Shown: positions 47,439-55,478, counted from the stretch's first letter. The stretch: 64,000 nt of DNA from Prochlorococcus sp. AG-442-B03 (GCA_003212395.1 QCPU01000005.1:28434-92433); one strand, 5' to 3'. Translations and numbers: made by a program. The notes: generated by a model from the sequence alone, not told the origin.

Positions 47439-48695
47439 ATGAAACTCTTCCAACAAATGTTGGTAGCAGGGGCATCTTTGAGCTTATTAGCTCCAATTGC
47501 TGCTCAAGCTTCTGACATTGTCAACTTAGAAGAAATGAACAGCTACTCACGTAGCGAAAAGAAATCTTCAAGACTTGACAGTAAAACATTCATTAACGAA
47601 GTTAGTGAAGATATAGTAAACCTTAAAAGTCGTGTTGATGGCCTTGAGGTTAAGCAAAATGAATTCGAAGCAGGTGGATTCTCTGATACCACTGTAATGA
47701 GCGGAAAAGCAATTTTCGATATAGGTGGTGTTGAAAATTCTTCTGGAGACTTAGCTGAAGCAGTCGGATTCCAATATACTTATCAACTAAATCTAAATAC
47801 TAGTTTTACTGGTGACGATGATTTATACGTCCGTTTAAAATCAGGAAATGCTACTGATACTTTCTCTAATAAAGATTTTGGTACATACCTTTCCTCATCA
47901 AATGGAAATGATGATGTACTGAAAGTTGATAAGATCTGGTATTCTTTCCCTCTTGGAGACAATAATACTGTTTGGGTAGGACCAAGAATCGAAAACTACT
48001 ATATGCATGGTGCTTCACCATCAATTTATAAGCCAATTACAAAGCAATTTAAGCTTGGTGGTAACGGAGCTGCATATGGAGCTAGCACTAACTCTGGTGT
48101 AGGTTGGGCTTTCAATGCTGATAATGGTTTCTCACTTAGTTCAAATGTTGTTAGCAAACAAAATGGTGGATCAAACGGTTTCTTAACTGATGAATCTGCA
48201 ACTAACTGGTCAACCCAAGTTGCATATACAACCGATAGTTATCATGTTTCCTTAATTTCTGCATTGAAATATAATGGCTGGACAGATTCTTATTTCACTA
48301 CTCCATTAGGAAAAGCTCGTCCTGATGGAAACAGTACAAACTATGGACTAAGAGCCTACTGGAGACCAGATGAAAGCGGCAGTGCTGTTCCTGAACTATC
48401 TGCTGGTTACGATTTCTCAAAAGTTGGAGGTCAAGATGCAGATACTGATGCTTTCTTTGTTGGATTAACTTGGAAGGATTCATTCCAGGCTGACGATAAA
48501 GTAGGTATCGCCGTTGGTAAGCCTCAGACCTCTGATGATGATACTGTAGAACCATTTGCATGGGAAGCTTACTACTCATTTAAACTCAATGATTCAGTAA
48601 CTATGACACCTGCAATTTTTGGAGGCACAGATAGAACAGGTACTGATGGAGATGATGTAACAGGTGCAGTTTTACAAACTACATTTAAGTTTTAA
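47439..48695 (+). CDS. Cyanobacterial outer-membrane porin
   Basis: The 418-residue protein has a signal peptide cleaved after about residue 24 (APIAAQA-SD), a short helical segment (about 50-75, EVSEDIVNLKSRVDGLEVKQ), then a beta-barrel with alternating strands ending in the terminal F-K-F typical of outer-membrane proteins. It fits the SomA/OprB-like porin family of marine cyanobacteria, but the SLH domain usual at the N-terminus is reduced to an N-L-E-E-M-N-S-Y-S-R remnant. It would admit small solutes or ions. RBS GTGAGG lies 7 bp before ATG. Confidence 0.88.
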   Translation: MKLFQQMLVAGASLSLLAPIAAQASDIVNLEEMNSYSRSEKKSSRLDSKTFINEVSEDIVNLKSRVDGLEVKQNEFEAGGFSDTTVMSGKAIFDIGGVENSSGDLAEAVGFQYTYQLNLNTSFTGDDDLYVRLKSGNATDTFSNKDFGTYLSSSNGNDDVLKVDKIWYSFPLGDNNTVWVGPRIENYYMHGASPSIYKPITKQFKLGGNGAAYGASTNSGVGWAFNADNGFSLSSNVVSKQNGGSNGFLTDESATNWSTQVAYTTDSYHVSLISALKYNGWTDSYFTTPLGKARPDGNSTNYGLRAYWRPDESGSAVPELSAGYDFSKVGGQDADTDAFFVGLTWKDSFQADDKVGIAVGKPQTSDDDTVEPFAWEAYYSFKLNDSVTMTPAIFGGTDRTGTDGDDVTGAVLQTTFKF

Positions 48696-48722
48696 ATCTT
48701 CTAAAAGTTAAATAAAAAAAAG

Positions 48723-48745
48723 GCGCCTAACAGGCGCTTTTTTTT
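48723..48745 (+). terminator. Rho-independent terminator after porin
   Basis: GCGCC-TAACA-GGCGC (48723-48737) is a GC-rich 5-bp stem followed by eight T, with A-rich sequence before it, so it may also work for the opposite strand. Confidence 0.9.
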
Positions 48746-48766
48746 ATCTTCTCAAAGTTAAAACAA

Positions 48767-49006
48767 CTACCAACAATTCTCACCTTCGCCAATAGGTATA
48801 CATGCTGATGACTTAGCCGCTTCATCGGCTATCCTTTGAGCTTCGGCGTCTAATTTGAAATCCGCATCTAAAGGCATATCAGTATTCCATTCTTTTAATC
48901 CACCTAAATCATTTTCACCTGACTTAACTGAATTACTATCTGCCGTTGAAATAGCTAATGCGCTTGTGGCTGCGATAAAAATTGCAATTGAACTCTTTTT
49001 TGGCAT
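48767..49006 (-). CDS. Small secreted protein, unknown
   Basis: The 79-residue protein has a signal peptide (KKSSIAIFIAATSALAIS, cleavage near 20-25), an acidic mature part and a C-terminus with two cysteines, ACIPIGEGENCW, which could form a disulfide. I do not recognise a family. It is convergent with the porin gene across the terminator. Confidence 0.65.
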   Translation of the reverse strand: MPKKSSIAIFIAATSALAISTADSNSVKSGENDLGGLKEWNTDMPLDADFKLDAEAQRIADEAAKSSACIPIGEGENCW

Positions 49007-49079
49007 TCCGTAAATAAGTTTTATATTATATTAATCAATTCCAAATTAATATTCTTTTTGTTGTATAAAATGATTCTTT

Positions 49080-49745
49080 TTAATCCCCCATTACTCTTAA
49101 TATATTTGAATAAGATTTAAAAATAAGATCAAGTTCGTCAGATCTGCCATGCTTGGCCAATAAACTTCTTGCACCTGCGTCTAAATCAAATAAATATTCC
49201 CTTTTTTCAGTTGATTTAACATAACTTTCTATCCAACCTACACATACTAATCTTTCACCATTATTTACTTCATTAACTGCATGCAAGTAAGAACTTGGAT
49301 ATAAAATTATCTCTCCAGCATTTAATTTGAATTTCTCTTCAGAGTTCATTGTTTCAATAATTAATTCTCCGCCTTTATAAGAATCTTTATTTGTTAATGA
49401 GAGAGTAAAGGATAAATCCGATCTACCTGAAGACATGTAAGGATTATCAATATGTCTCCCATAATGCATATTTTTAGATGATTTTGTAAACATTATTCCA
49501 TGGATTCTTTTTGGTAAAGAAAAACTTTTTATTAATTGGTTTGAAAGAATCTTTTTGTTAACAAATTGTGAGTACTTTTTTGATAATTCAGAATTTCTAT
49601 TTAATTGCAAATTATTTTTTACCAGTGTGGCATGACTGCCGGCAGTTTTTTTCCCATCTTCCCAATTTTGAGTTTCATTCTCTAAATCATTATTTATTAG
49701 GTTAATTTCTTCAGCATTTAATAACTGTTGAGTTAAATAATTCAT
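49080..49745 (-). CDS. PKHD-type Fe(II)/2-oxoglutarate hydroxylase (PiuC-like)
   Basis: The 221-residue protein has the double-stranded beta-helix dioxygenase motif: YGRHIDNPYMSSGRSDLSF carries the H-x-D iron ligands, the distal His lies in YPSSYLHAVNEV, and the 2-oxoglutarate Arg in NGERLVCVGW. PiuC-like enzymes neighbour siderophore or iron transport genes, and here an iron-binding protein gene is divergent. The frame starts at GTG 49751; ATG 49745 is preferred. Confidence 0.85.
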   Translation of the reverse strand: MNYLTQQLLNAEEINLINNDLENETQNWEDGKKTAGSHATLVKNNLQLNRNSELSKKYSQFVNKKILSNQLIKSFSLPKRIHGIMFTKSSKNMHYGRHIDNPYMSSGRSDLSFTLSLTNKDSYKGGELIIETMNSEEKFKLNAGEIILYPSSYLHAVNEVNNGERLVCVGWIESYVKSTEKREYLFDLDAGARSLLAKHGRSDELDLIFKSYSNILRVMGD

Positions 49746-49762
49746 ATGCACTATAAAAAATG

Positions 49763-49778
49763 ATACATCTTTATGTAT
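49763..49778. promoter_or_regulatory. Palindrome between PKHD hydroxylase and iron-binding protein genes
   Basis: ATACAT-CTTT-ATGTAT is a perfect 6-4-6 inverted repeat in the 102-bp divergent gap, 18 bp upstream of the hydroxylase ATG. It could be an operator for both iron genes. It does not match a canonical Fur box. Confidence 0.35.
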
Positions 49779-49847
49779 AGAAGATCGCTTTTAGAGTTTT
49801 AACAGTTTTGATGGGTATAAAGTAACCATAGATACTAATTTGAAAAA

Positions 49848-50870
49848 GTGCAAAAACTCAAAAAACTATTTTACACAGCACTAACATGTACATTTTTAAT
49901 GAATGTAAATATTCCAGTCAATTCAACAGAAAAAGAAGTTAAAGTTTATTCGGGTAGACATTACAACACAGATAGAAGTATTTATAAAAAGTTTGCAGAA
50001 GAAACAGGAATTAAAGTTAGGCTTATAGAGGCAGCAGGAATTTCTTTAATAGAAAGATTGAAACGAGAAGGTAAGAATTCTCAAGCAGATTTAATATTGC
50101 TAGTAGATGCCGCAAGAATTACTAATGCAGCCAAAGCTGGATTATTACAACCAATAGAATCATCTAATTTAGAAAACGATGTTCCTATTGGGTTAAAAGA
50201 TCCAAATAAGGAATGGTATGCATTAACAAGAAGAGTTAGGGTTATGATAGCCAATCCAAAAGTGGTAGATGTTAGCAAGATTAATGATTACACTGATTTA
50301 GCTGATCCATCTTTAAAAGGGAAAGTATGTTTAAGAAACAGAAAAAGTCCATATAATCAATCTTTAGTTGCTAATCAAATAATTAACAAAGGTGAATCAG
50401 AAACTAAAGCTTGGCTAAGCGGTATGATTTCAAACGTTTCAAAACCGTTTTTCCCTGGGGATATTGCAATAATTAGAGCAGTTTCAAAGAAAAAATGTGG
50501 AGTAGGAATTGTTAATCATTATTATGTAGCAAGAATGTTAGCGGGTGTTAATGGAAGAAGAGATACTTTGTATGCAAAAAAAACAAAGGTCCTCACTCCA
50601 AATCCTGCTCACGTAAACATTAGTGCTGGTGGTGTTGCAAAATATGCAACAAATAAAAATGAAGCTATTCAGTTGCTTGAATTCTTAGCATCTCCTAGAG
50701 GAAGTAAAGGTTTAGCTGCTCCAACTTTTGAACATCCTTTGAAGGAAGTTAATGAGAATGAAATAGTTAAGAATTTTGGAGAGTTTATACCTGATAGTGT
50801 CACTGTAGAGGACCTTGGCGAAAAAAATTCTCTAGCTATTAAATTGATGAAAGATGCAGGGTGGAATTAA
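49848..50870 (+). CDS. idiA: Fe(III) ABC transporter substrate-binding protein (IdiA/FutA)
   Basis: The 340-residue periplasmic binding protein has a signal peptide (FYTALTCTFLMNVNIPVNS), KVYSGRHYNTDRSIYKKF at the mature start with the iron-contacting Tyr, GDIAIIRAVSKKKCGVGIVNHYYVARM with the Tyr pair, and SPRGSKGLAAPTFEHPL. It delivers iron to the FutB/FutC permease, not in this window. Start is GTG at 49848, as no ATG precedes the signal peptide in frame. Confidence 0.93.
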   Translation: MQKLKKLFYTALTCTFLMNVNIPVNSTEKEVKVYSGRHYNTDRSIYKKFAEETGIKVRLIEAAGISLIERLKREGKNSQADLILLVDAARITNAAKAGLLQPIESSNLENDVPIGLKDPNKEWYALTRRVRVMIANPKVVDVSKINDYTDLADPSLKGKVCLRNRKSPYNQSLVANQIINKGESETKAWLSGMISNVSKPFFPGDIAIIRAVSKKKCGVGIVNHYYVARMLAGVNGRRDTLYAKKTKVLTPNPAHVNISAGGVAKYATNKNEAIQLLEFLASPRGSKGLAAPTFEHPLKEVNENEIVKNFGEFIPDSVTVEDLGEKNSLAIKLMKDAGWN

Positions 50871-50932
50871 AAATTAAGTTAATTATATAGTTCATAATTT
50901 TCTGTTTATTATGTGCATACTTATAAACAGGC

Positions 50933-51017
50933 GGAGAGGTGGCTGAGTGGTCGAAAGCGAACGACTCGAAATCGTTTAATAGGAAACTATTCGTGGGTTC
51001 GAATCCCACCCTCTCCG
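50933..51017 (+). tRNA. tRNA-Ser (anticodon CGA)
   Basis: The 85-nt class II tRNA has an acceptor stem GGAGAGG/CCTCTCC, a D-arm with GGCTGAGTGGTCGAAAGC, an anticodon loop CTCGAAA, a long variable arm (TTTAATAGGAAACTATTC) and a T-arm GGGTTCGAATCCC. The 3' end CACCCTCTCCG is repeated three times downstream; see the mobile-element entries. Confidence 0.97.
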
Positions 51018-51022
51018 TATTT
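51007..51022 (+). repeat. Attachment-core A (tRNA-Ser 3' end)
   Basis: CACCCTCTCCGTATTT begins inside the tRNA-Ser T/acceptor arm. CACCCTCTCCGT recurs exactly at 53116 and 56193, and with one change at 54018. Extension to TATTT is shared with 53116 only. Confidence 0.8.
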
Positions 51023-51041
51023 TTATATAGACAGAACGTAG

Positions 51042-51190
51042 TCAGGGATAGTCAAATCGTCCAAGATGACTGGTATCACAGAGAAATTTAGTGAATAGTC
51101 GTAGACAAACACATTCAAACCATATCACAAATAATCTGATGGTGTTAGGGTTTTTGTTAGGGTAATTCAAAAGATGTGTTAGGGTTTTCG
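51042..51190 (+). repeat. Left-end block, copy 1, with three TGTTAGGG repeats
   Basis: A block beginning TCAGGGATAGTC at 51042 continues to a conserved TATCACAAATAATC at 51123 and three direct TGTTAGGG repeats at 51143, 51155 and 51177. The same block stands at 53151-53300 with the same 35-bp offset from the attachment core and the same 12 and 22-bp repeat spacing. Likely the arm-type binding region of a tyrosine recombinase (inference). Confidence 0.75.
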
Positions 51191-51219
51191 ACATATTTTC
51201 TTATTTGATATTTTGTATC

Positions 51220-51621
51220 TCAGTTGATCCTTTCACTTGACCATTTATTAATATCAAAATCTTCTTTTTTAACCTCTCTCGTCATCCCATTAAGAGTATT
51301 CATACAGTAATAACAATATTTAACGATATTTTTTAAATTCCATTCATCTCCTTTGTGAAGAACTGATATTTCTCCAAAGTGACGACAATAATCTAGATTC
51401 TTTTCAAAGTGGATATCTTTTCCATATTTTATTTCTCTGGTTTCTTTTAATTCTTTCCAAAATTCATCCATAGTCACTTTCATTTCTTTCCCACTGTTCC
51501 TCCTCCGTTCAACCATATCGTTAACAAGATTATTTCTCTTGATATTGTCGTTTGACTCAACTGGTAATGATGGTAATAACAAAACCATCCCTATCCCAAC
51601 TTGAAGAAAGGATTTAACCAT
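51220..51621 (-). CDS. Secreted protein sharing a leader cassette (module 1)
   Basis: The 133-residue protein has a signal peptide (MVKSFLQVGIGMVLLLPSLP, cleavage near V-E-S-N). The mature part of about 108 residues is charged and helical, with cysteines in DYCRHF and KYCYYCMN. No family recognised. The first codons and about 70 bp upstream are nearly identical to those of the module 2 gene (53361-53852), while the mature parts share nothing obvious. It ends close to the TGTTAGGG repeats. Confidence 0.7.
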   Translation of the reverse strand: MVKSFLQVGIGMVLLLPSLPVESNDNIKRNNLVNDMVERRRNSGKEMKVTMDEFWKELKETREIKYGKDIHFEKNLDYCRHFGEISVLHKGDEWNLKNIVKYCYYCMNTLNGMTREVKKEDFDINKWSSERIN

Positions 51622-51712
51622 TTTCTGTTCTTGTTTAGGAAACTAATCATTCCAAATAAATTTTGTAAAGTCAATTAAAAAATATATTGGATATTTAAAA
51701 ACTTGGATAAAT

Positions 51713-51865
51713 TCATTTATTAAATAAATTCTGAATTACATAGATATCAATTGCATTTGGATATTTCTGTTGAAAAACCTTAATTGCATGATTAGGAGAA
51801 ATTGCAAAAATATTTGTTTTTATCCTGTAATCATCTAGTAGTCCAGATATTAAAAAGTTTTTCAT
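51713..51865 (-). CDS. Possible 50-residue protein in module 1
   Basis: The frame from ATG 51863-51865 to TGA 51713-51715 reads MKNFLISGLLDDYRIKTNIF, then SPNHAIKVFQQKYPNAIDIY and VIQNLFNK. The composition is protein-like, with balanced charges and no low-complexity runs. It is on the same strand as both secreted-protein genes and fills the gap between them. No family recognised. Confidence 0.45.
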   Translation of the reverse strand: MKNFLISGLLDDYRIKTNIFAISPNHAIKVFQQKYPNAIDIYVIQNLFNK

Positions 51866-52030
51866 TAGGACTCAACTATTACTGAAATTCTTTTGATTTA
51901 TCTTAATTTGTTTTGTAATTTTAGACAATAAATTTTTTTAAAGTGGTCAACTTTGAGTTAATTTGCATTTTTATTTTTTAATAACCTCTAAAATTTATAA
52001 CTTCTTAAGAATTTTGAAATATATAAAAAT

Positions 52031-52849
52031 TTAAAAAGAATTTGAAATCATTTTTTCATAATTTTTTGTTAGAGGATTATAAAAATACTTTTCATCATGA
52101 TCTAAAACTAGAATGTTCCATCCATTCCTTATCTCTTTTAAAATTCCTAGTCTTTTAGGGTAAAAGTTCATTTTTATATCTTCATCAAGATCTTGAACTT
52201 TAATCGAACAGTTTGTGAATCTACCCCATCTATCCCAGTAATTACAGGAGATAATTTCCTTTTTCTGATCATTATTGATGTCATAAACAAGAAAGGTTTG
52301 TTTTCCATAAGTAGTATCAATTTTTAAATCTGAAGTTCTAATTTCTGATATTGCATCAATTTCTTTTTTGATTATTTTTGAGTGGAAATTAAATGATTTG
52401 CCATCAAAAAAATAATTAACTGTATTAACTTCTAATTTATTGTTATCAAATCCTTCAAGACTATTGTCAGCACATAATATTAGTCCCTGATTTGTCTTTT
52501 TAAAATCAACAACTTCCCAACCACCCCAAACCCATTCATATTTTGAAAATTCATATTTTCTTGGATAACATTTTGAAGTGAAATAGACGATTTCTAATTT
52601 AGGAGGACAACAATTACCTCCTAGAGATCTTTCAATTAATATTTCTTTTTTTTGATCGTTATTAATATCAATTAACTGAGTTTTAGATAAGAAAGGTTTT
52701 CTAAACTCTTGTTTCTCTGAAGTTAAATTATTTAATTCTCTACGAATTGATTCCTCACATAAACTATTTGATAACTCTTCAGATTTCACTTTAAGTGGAT
52801 TTATTAATAAAGAAATGCCAATACCAAGGGTGAAAAATGAATTGAACAT
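52031..52849 (-). CDS. Secreted protein with two D-x-N-x-D repeats (module 1)
   Basis: The 272-residue protein has a signal peptide (MFNSFFTLGIGISLLINPLK) similar to those of the other two secreted genes in the array. The segment DINNDQKKEI occurs twice, at about 61-70 and 190-199. It is a D-x-N-x-D-x-x-x-E loop like the calcium-binding loops of FG-GAP/VCBS repeat proteins. Cysteines are at about 31, 80, 81, 94, 126 and in CNYWDRWGRFTNC. It is probably an extracellular or periplasmic calcium-dependent protein; the family is not assigned. Confidence 0.7.
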   Translation of the reverse strand: MFNSFFTLGIGISLLINPLKVKSEELSNSLCEESIRRELNNLTSEKQEFRKPFLSKTQLIDINNDQKKEILIERSLGGNCCPPKLEIVYFTSKCYPRKYEFSKYEWVWGGWEVVDFKKTNQGLILCADNSLEGFDNNKLEVNTVNYFFDGKSFNFHSKIIKKEIDAISEIRTSDLKIDTTYGKQTFLVYDINNDQKKEIISCNYWDRWGRFTNCSIKVQDLDEDIKMNFYPKRLGILKEIRNGWNILVLDHDEKYFYNPLTKNYEKMISNSF

Positions 52850-53023
52850 TTAAATTCTTTATGGTGTTCTTAATTATTGCTTTAAATGATGAAAATGGCG
52901 AAGTTTTTATTATTTAAATCGCAAAAAGAGTAATTCATTAAATAAATAATTAACAAGTAAATTAGTTAGAAGATTTTGATAAGTCTCTTTTGTTTTCAAA
53001 GAGCGAGGAAATAAAGCATAAAA

Positions 53024-53095
53024 ATGTTTGTGATATGTTTGTGATATTTAAATTTTCTTATTAAAAACCTGTTCAAACCTGTTCACGACTGTTCA
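53024..53095 (+). repeat. Phased direct repeats before attachment-core B
   Basis: ATGTTTGTGAT occurs as an exact 11-bp tandem pair at 53024-53045. CTGTTCA follows three times at 53069, 53079 and 53089, exactly 10 bp apart. An inverted copy, TGAACA, touches the core at 53112-53117. The last direct repeat starts 27 bp before the core. Confidence 0.8.
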
Positions 53096-53115
53096 TTTGA
53101 AACTGGTTCTATGAA

Positions 53116-53131
53116 CACCCTCTCCGTATTT
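53116..53131 (+). repeat. Attachment-core B
   Basis: CACCCTCTCCGTATTT is identical to the tRNA-Ser 3' end at 51007-51022. It ends module 1 and begins module 2. Confidence 0.8.
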
Positions 53132-53150
53132 CAATAAATATGGAATTTAT

Positions 53151-53300
53151 TCAGGGATAGTCAAATCGTCCAAGATCACTGTTATAACAAGGAAAATCAT
53201 TAATTTTTTAACTCAAACACATCAAAAATTTATCACAAATAATCTGATGGTGTTAGGTTTTTTGTTAGGGTAATTCAAAAGAGGTGTTAGGGTTTTTGTA
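53151..53300 (+). repeat. Left-end block, copy 2, with TGTTAGGG repeats
   Basis: Nearly identical to 51042-51190. The repeats are at 53251 (last base changed), 53263 and 53285, and the block starts 35 bp after the start of its core, as in copy 1. Confidence 0.75.
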
Positions 53301-53360
53301 AGAGATTTTTATGATCAATATATTTTTCATCAAAATATTCTATTCAAAACTTGAATGAAT

Positions 53361-53852
53361 TCAAGTCTTAAAAAATTCTGAATCACATAACTTCTTCCAA
53401 TTGCTATATGTAAAACCACCTGCGTGTGAACTTTCAAAACGTTTATTTCCTGAATCATCAATCCAGTATATACTCCTAATTCTTGAATCAGACATATCTT
53501 TCTTTGACCCATCACTTCCATAAAGACCTTCTGAACAATTTGCAAAAACCCAACCCTCACTTACTCTTGGATTCCAAATACCTGTTCTAGAAAAAAATCC
53601 TTCTTCTCCTTTCTCGCCATCATAAAAAAAAGGTGATGACTTATGGAAAGATAGGGTCATTTCCACCTTTACTCTTATCCAACCATTATCTAATTTCTCT
53701 GGATAAGTTTTTGATATCTGGGTAATACTGCATCCTGTCCCACATCCCGGGGAAGGATATACCAAATCTGGAGGAACTTCTTCAGTCTTTACTGATTGCA
53801 AAGGTGAAATTAGAATCATCCCTATCCCAACATGAAGAAAGGATTTATACAT
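53361..53852 (-). CDS. Secreted protein sharing a leader cassette (module 2)
   Basis: The 163-residue protein has a signal peptide (MYKSFLHVGIGMILISPLQS) close to that of the module 1 gene. The mature part is Gly/Ser/Trp-rich with YPSPGCGTGCSI, FANCSEGLYGSDGS and a C-terminal Cys (KLCDSEFF), suggesting disulfides outside the cytoplasm. No family recognised. It is the only gene of the 0.9-kb module 2. Confidence 0.65.
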   Translation of the reverse strand: MYKSFLHVGIGMILISPLQSVKTEEVPPDLVYPSPGCGTGCSITQISKTYPEKLDNGWIRVKVEMTLSFHKSSPFFYDGEKGEEGFFSRTGIWNPRVSEGWVFANCSEGLYGSDGSKKDMSDSRIRSIYWIDDSGNKRFESSHAGGFTYSNWKKLCDSEFFKT

Positions 53853-53921
53853 TTCTTGGTCTTGTTTAGAACACTAATCATTCCAAATAAATTTTGATAA
53901 GTCAATTAAAAAATTTTTTGG

Positions 53922-53940
53922 TGTTAGGGTTGTGTTAGGG
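53922..53940 (+). repeat. Extra TGTTAGGG pair
   Basis: Two TGTTAGGG copies at 53922 and 53933 are followed by TTTTCG and ATATTTT, as after the third copy at 51177. They lie upstream, not downstream, of a core, so they may be the remainder of a fourth left-end block that lost its core. Confidence 0.6.
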
Positions 53941-53966
53941 TTTTCGGTATATTTTTGATTTTTCTT

Positions 53967-53997
53967 AGGACAAATCAGGACATTACATTAATGGACA
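53967..53997 (+). repeat. Direct repeats before attachment-core C
   Basis: AGGACA occurs at 53967 and 53977 (10 bp apart) and TGGACA at 53992, 26 bp before the core. A palindrome TGGGAT-C-ATCCCA follows at 54001-54013. Confidence 0.65.
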
Positions 53998-54017
53998 AAC
54001 TGGGATCATCCCACGAT

Positions 54018-54029
54018 CACCCTCTCTGT
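54018..54029 (+). repeat. Attachment-core C (one mismatch)
   Basis: CACCCTCTCTGT differs from the other cores at one base. It separates module 2 from module 3. Confidence 0.65.
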
Positions 54030-54104
54030 AAGTTTGAATATAAATAGTGAACCTTTTCATATCTAAAGTTTTTCAGTAATATATTTTTAAAGATACATTG
54101 TTTT

Positions 54105-54542
54105 ATGTCAGACAAATCAAAAAATAATAATCCTAATGAAGATGAAATTAATTCATTAAAGGAAGAGATTGAATCCCTAAAAAAAAAGAAAGAAATTGAA
54201 AATCTAAAATCCGAAATTAAATCTCTCCAAAAAGATGAATCTCCAAATATAGATAAAGAATCATCTAATACAGAAATCGATGAATTAAAAAGCAGGAGAA
54301 CTACTATAGGTATTCTTGCAATCATTTTTGGATTCCTTGGTGTTCATAAATTCATGTTAGGTTACAAAAGAGAAGGTTTTATATTATTGGCAGTTTCAAT
54401 ATTTGGGGGTATTATCACATGTGGAATTGCAATAATAGTAACTGATATAATTGGAATTATAGAGGGCATCATGATCCTAAACAAAACACCTATGCAATTT
54501 AAAAAAACCTACATTGACAGAAAAACATTTTGGTTCCAATGA
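54105..54542 (+). CDS. Coiled-coil TM2-domain membrane protein (module 3)
   Basis: The 145-residue protein starts with a Glu/Lys-rich coiled coil (about 10-60) and then a TM2 domain: GILAIIFGFLGVHKFMLGY, a short turn, and a second helix ending in TDIIGIIEGIMIL. TM2 proteins are common in accessory DNA, with functions mostly unknown. The next gene overlaps its stop by 4 bp. Confidence 0.8.
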   Translation: MSDKSKNNNPNEDEINSLKEEIESLKKKKEIENLKSEIKSLQKDESPNIDKESSNTEIDELKSRRTTIGILAIIFGFLGVHKFMLGYKREGFILLAVSIFGGIITCGIAIIVTDIIGIIEGIMILNKTPMQFKKTYIDRKTFWFQ

Positions 54543-54748
54543 TTAAAAAAAATAAAAAATTGGCTTCAATATCACTAATATTATCGACATTTATAGCTAT
54601 GTTAATTTTTGGCTCTTTCCCTCATGATCATATTCATCCTTTATTTACTTTCTTCAGTTTATTGCCCCTTCAATTTGGAGCTTTAGTTTGGGCTTACTTT
54701 AATGGTCACTTAAATTTATTTAAAATTCCTATTAACAATCTTAAGTAA
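54539..54748 (+). CDS. Small membrane protein (module 3)
   Basis: From ATG 54539 (ATGA overlap with the TM2 gene) the protein has 69 residues with two membrane helices, about 8-26 and 33-54, and a His-rich turn (SFPHDHIHP). No family recognised. Translational coupling suggests that it works with the TM2 protein. Confidence 0.6.
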   Translation: MIKKNKKLASISLILSTFIAMLIFGSFPHDHIHPLFTFFSLLPLQFGALVWAYFNGHLNLFKIPINNLK

Positions 54749-54777
54749 ATTTAAAAGTTTCTGAAATTAACTTTAGT

Positions 54778-55371
54778 TTATCTAAAAAACTTATTTCCCT
54801 TGAGTTTATTCTTACTTTTTATTTTTTTAATTAAGAAATATATTAATAGGATCATAATAATAACAATGATCAATCCTATTATTGGTATTAAAATTGATGA
54901 TATAGATATGAAAATTGTTAATGTATCTTCTATAAAAGAAAAAAAGGGATTTAATAAACCGCCCGAAAATGTAGTAAAGAATGCTCTTAATGAGACAGTA
55001 GAAAATTGAAAAAAACTTGTTACTCCTAGTCCGCATATTAGTGATAAAAGCCATTGTAAGCCAGGATCTAAATTACTCAAACTTGAAAAAGAGAGAATTG
55101 TCCCCGCAATTATTGAAGCTGGTGTCGCAATAATATCAAGCAAATTATCAATGAGAGGAACAAAAGTAGCTAAAAGTTCAATAATGCTTGCAACAGTTAA
55201 CAAAATTATTATCCAATCATTACCGATCCAACTCCATGAATTACCTAATTCAACAAAATTAGCTTTATAAAATATTCCATAAATTAGAGGGGGGACAAAT
55301 ACTCTAAATCCACATGCTGCAGATAGTCCAATAGCCAAACAAAATGATGAGAAAAAATTAAATGGATCCAT
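54778..55371 (-). CDS. DUF4126 membrane protein (module 3)
   Basis: The 197-residue protein has about five membrane helices and the DUF4126 opening FCLAIGLSAACGFRVFVPPL followed by SWSWIGNDWIIILLTVASIIEL and PLIDNLLDIIATPASIIAG. Function unknown. It ends in a Lys-rich tail. The frame on the opposite strand is a shadow. Confidence 0.85.
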   Translation of the reverse strand: MDPFNFFSSFCLAIGLSAACGFRVFVPPLIYGIFYKANFVELGNSWSWIGNDWIIILLTVASIIELLATFVPLIDNLLDIIATPASIIAGTILSFSSLSNLDPGLQWLLSLICGLGVTSFFQFSTVSLRAFFTTFSGGLLNPFFSFIEDTLTIFISISSILIPIIGLIIVIIMILLIYFLIKKIKSKNKLKGNKFFR

Positions 55372-55478
55372 TTCTCTTCAAAAAAATCTATTAATGATCT
55401 CTACAACTCAAATAATAATATTTGATTAGTTTTTGAATAGTATTAATACTTTAATAATTTTTTAAAAAAATTTAAATT

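Noticed and set aside
53330..53560. 76-codon frame overlapping the module 2 secreted protein
   Set aside because: Same strand, different frame, no signal peptide and low-quality composition; a shadow of 53361-53852.
51143..53940. TGTTAGGG repeats as telomere-like or CRISPR repeats
   Set aside because: Only two or three copies per block, spacing is irregular (11, 12 and 22 bp) without spacers of constant length, and there are no cas genes. The link to attachment cores explains them better.
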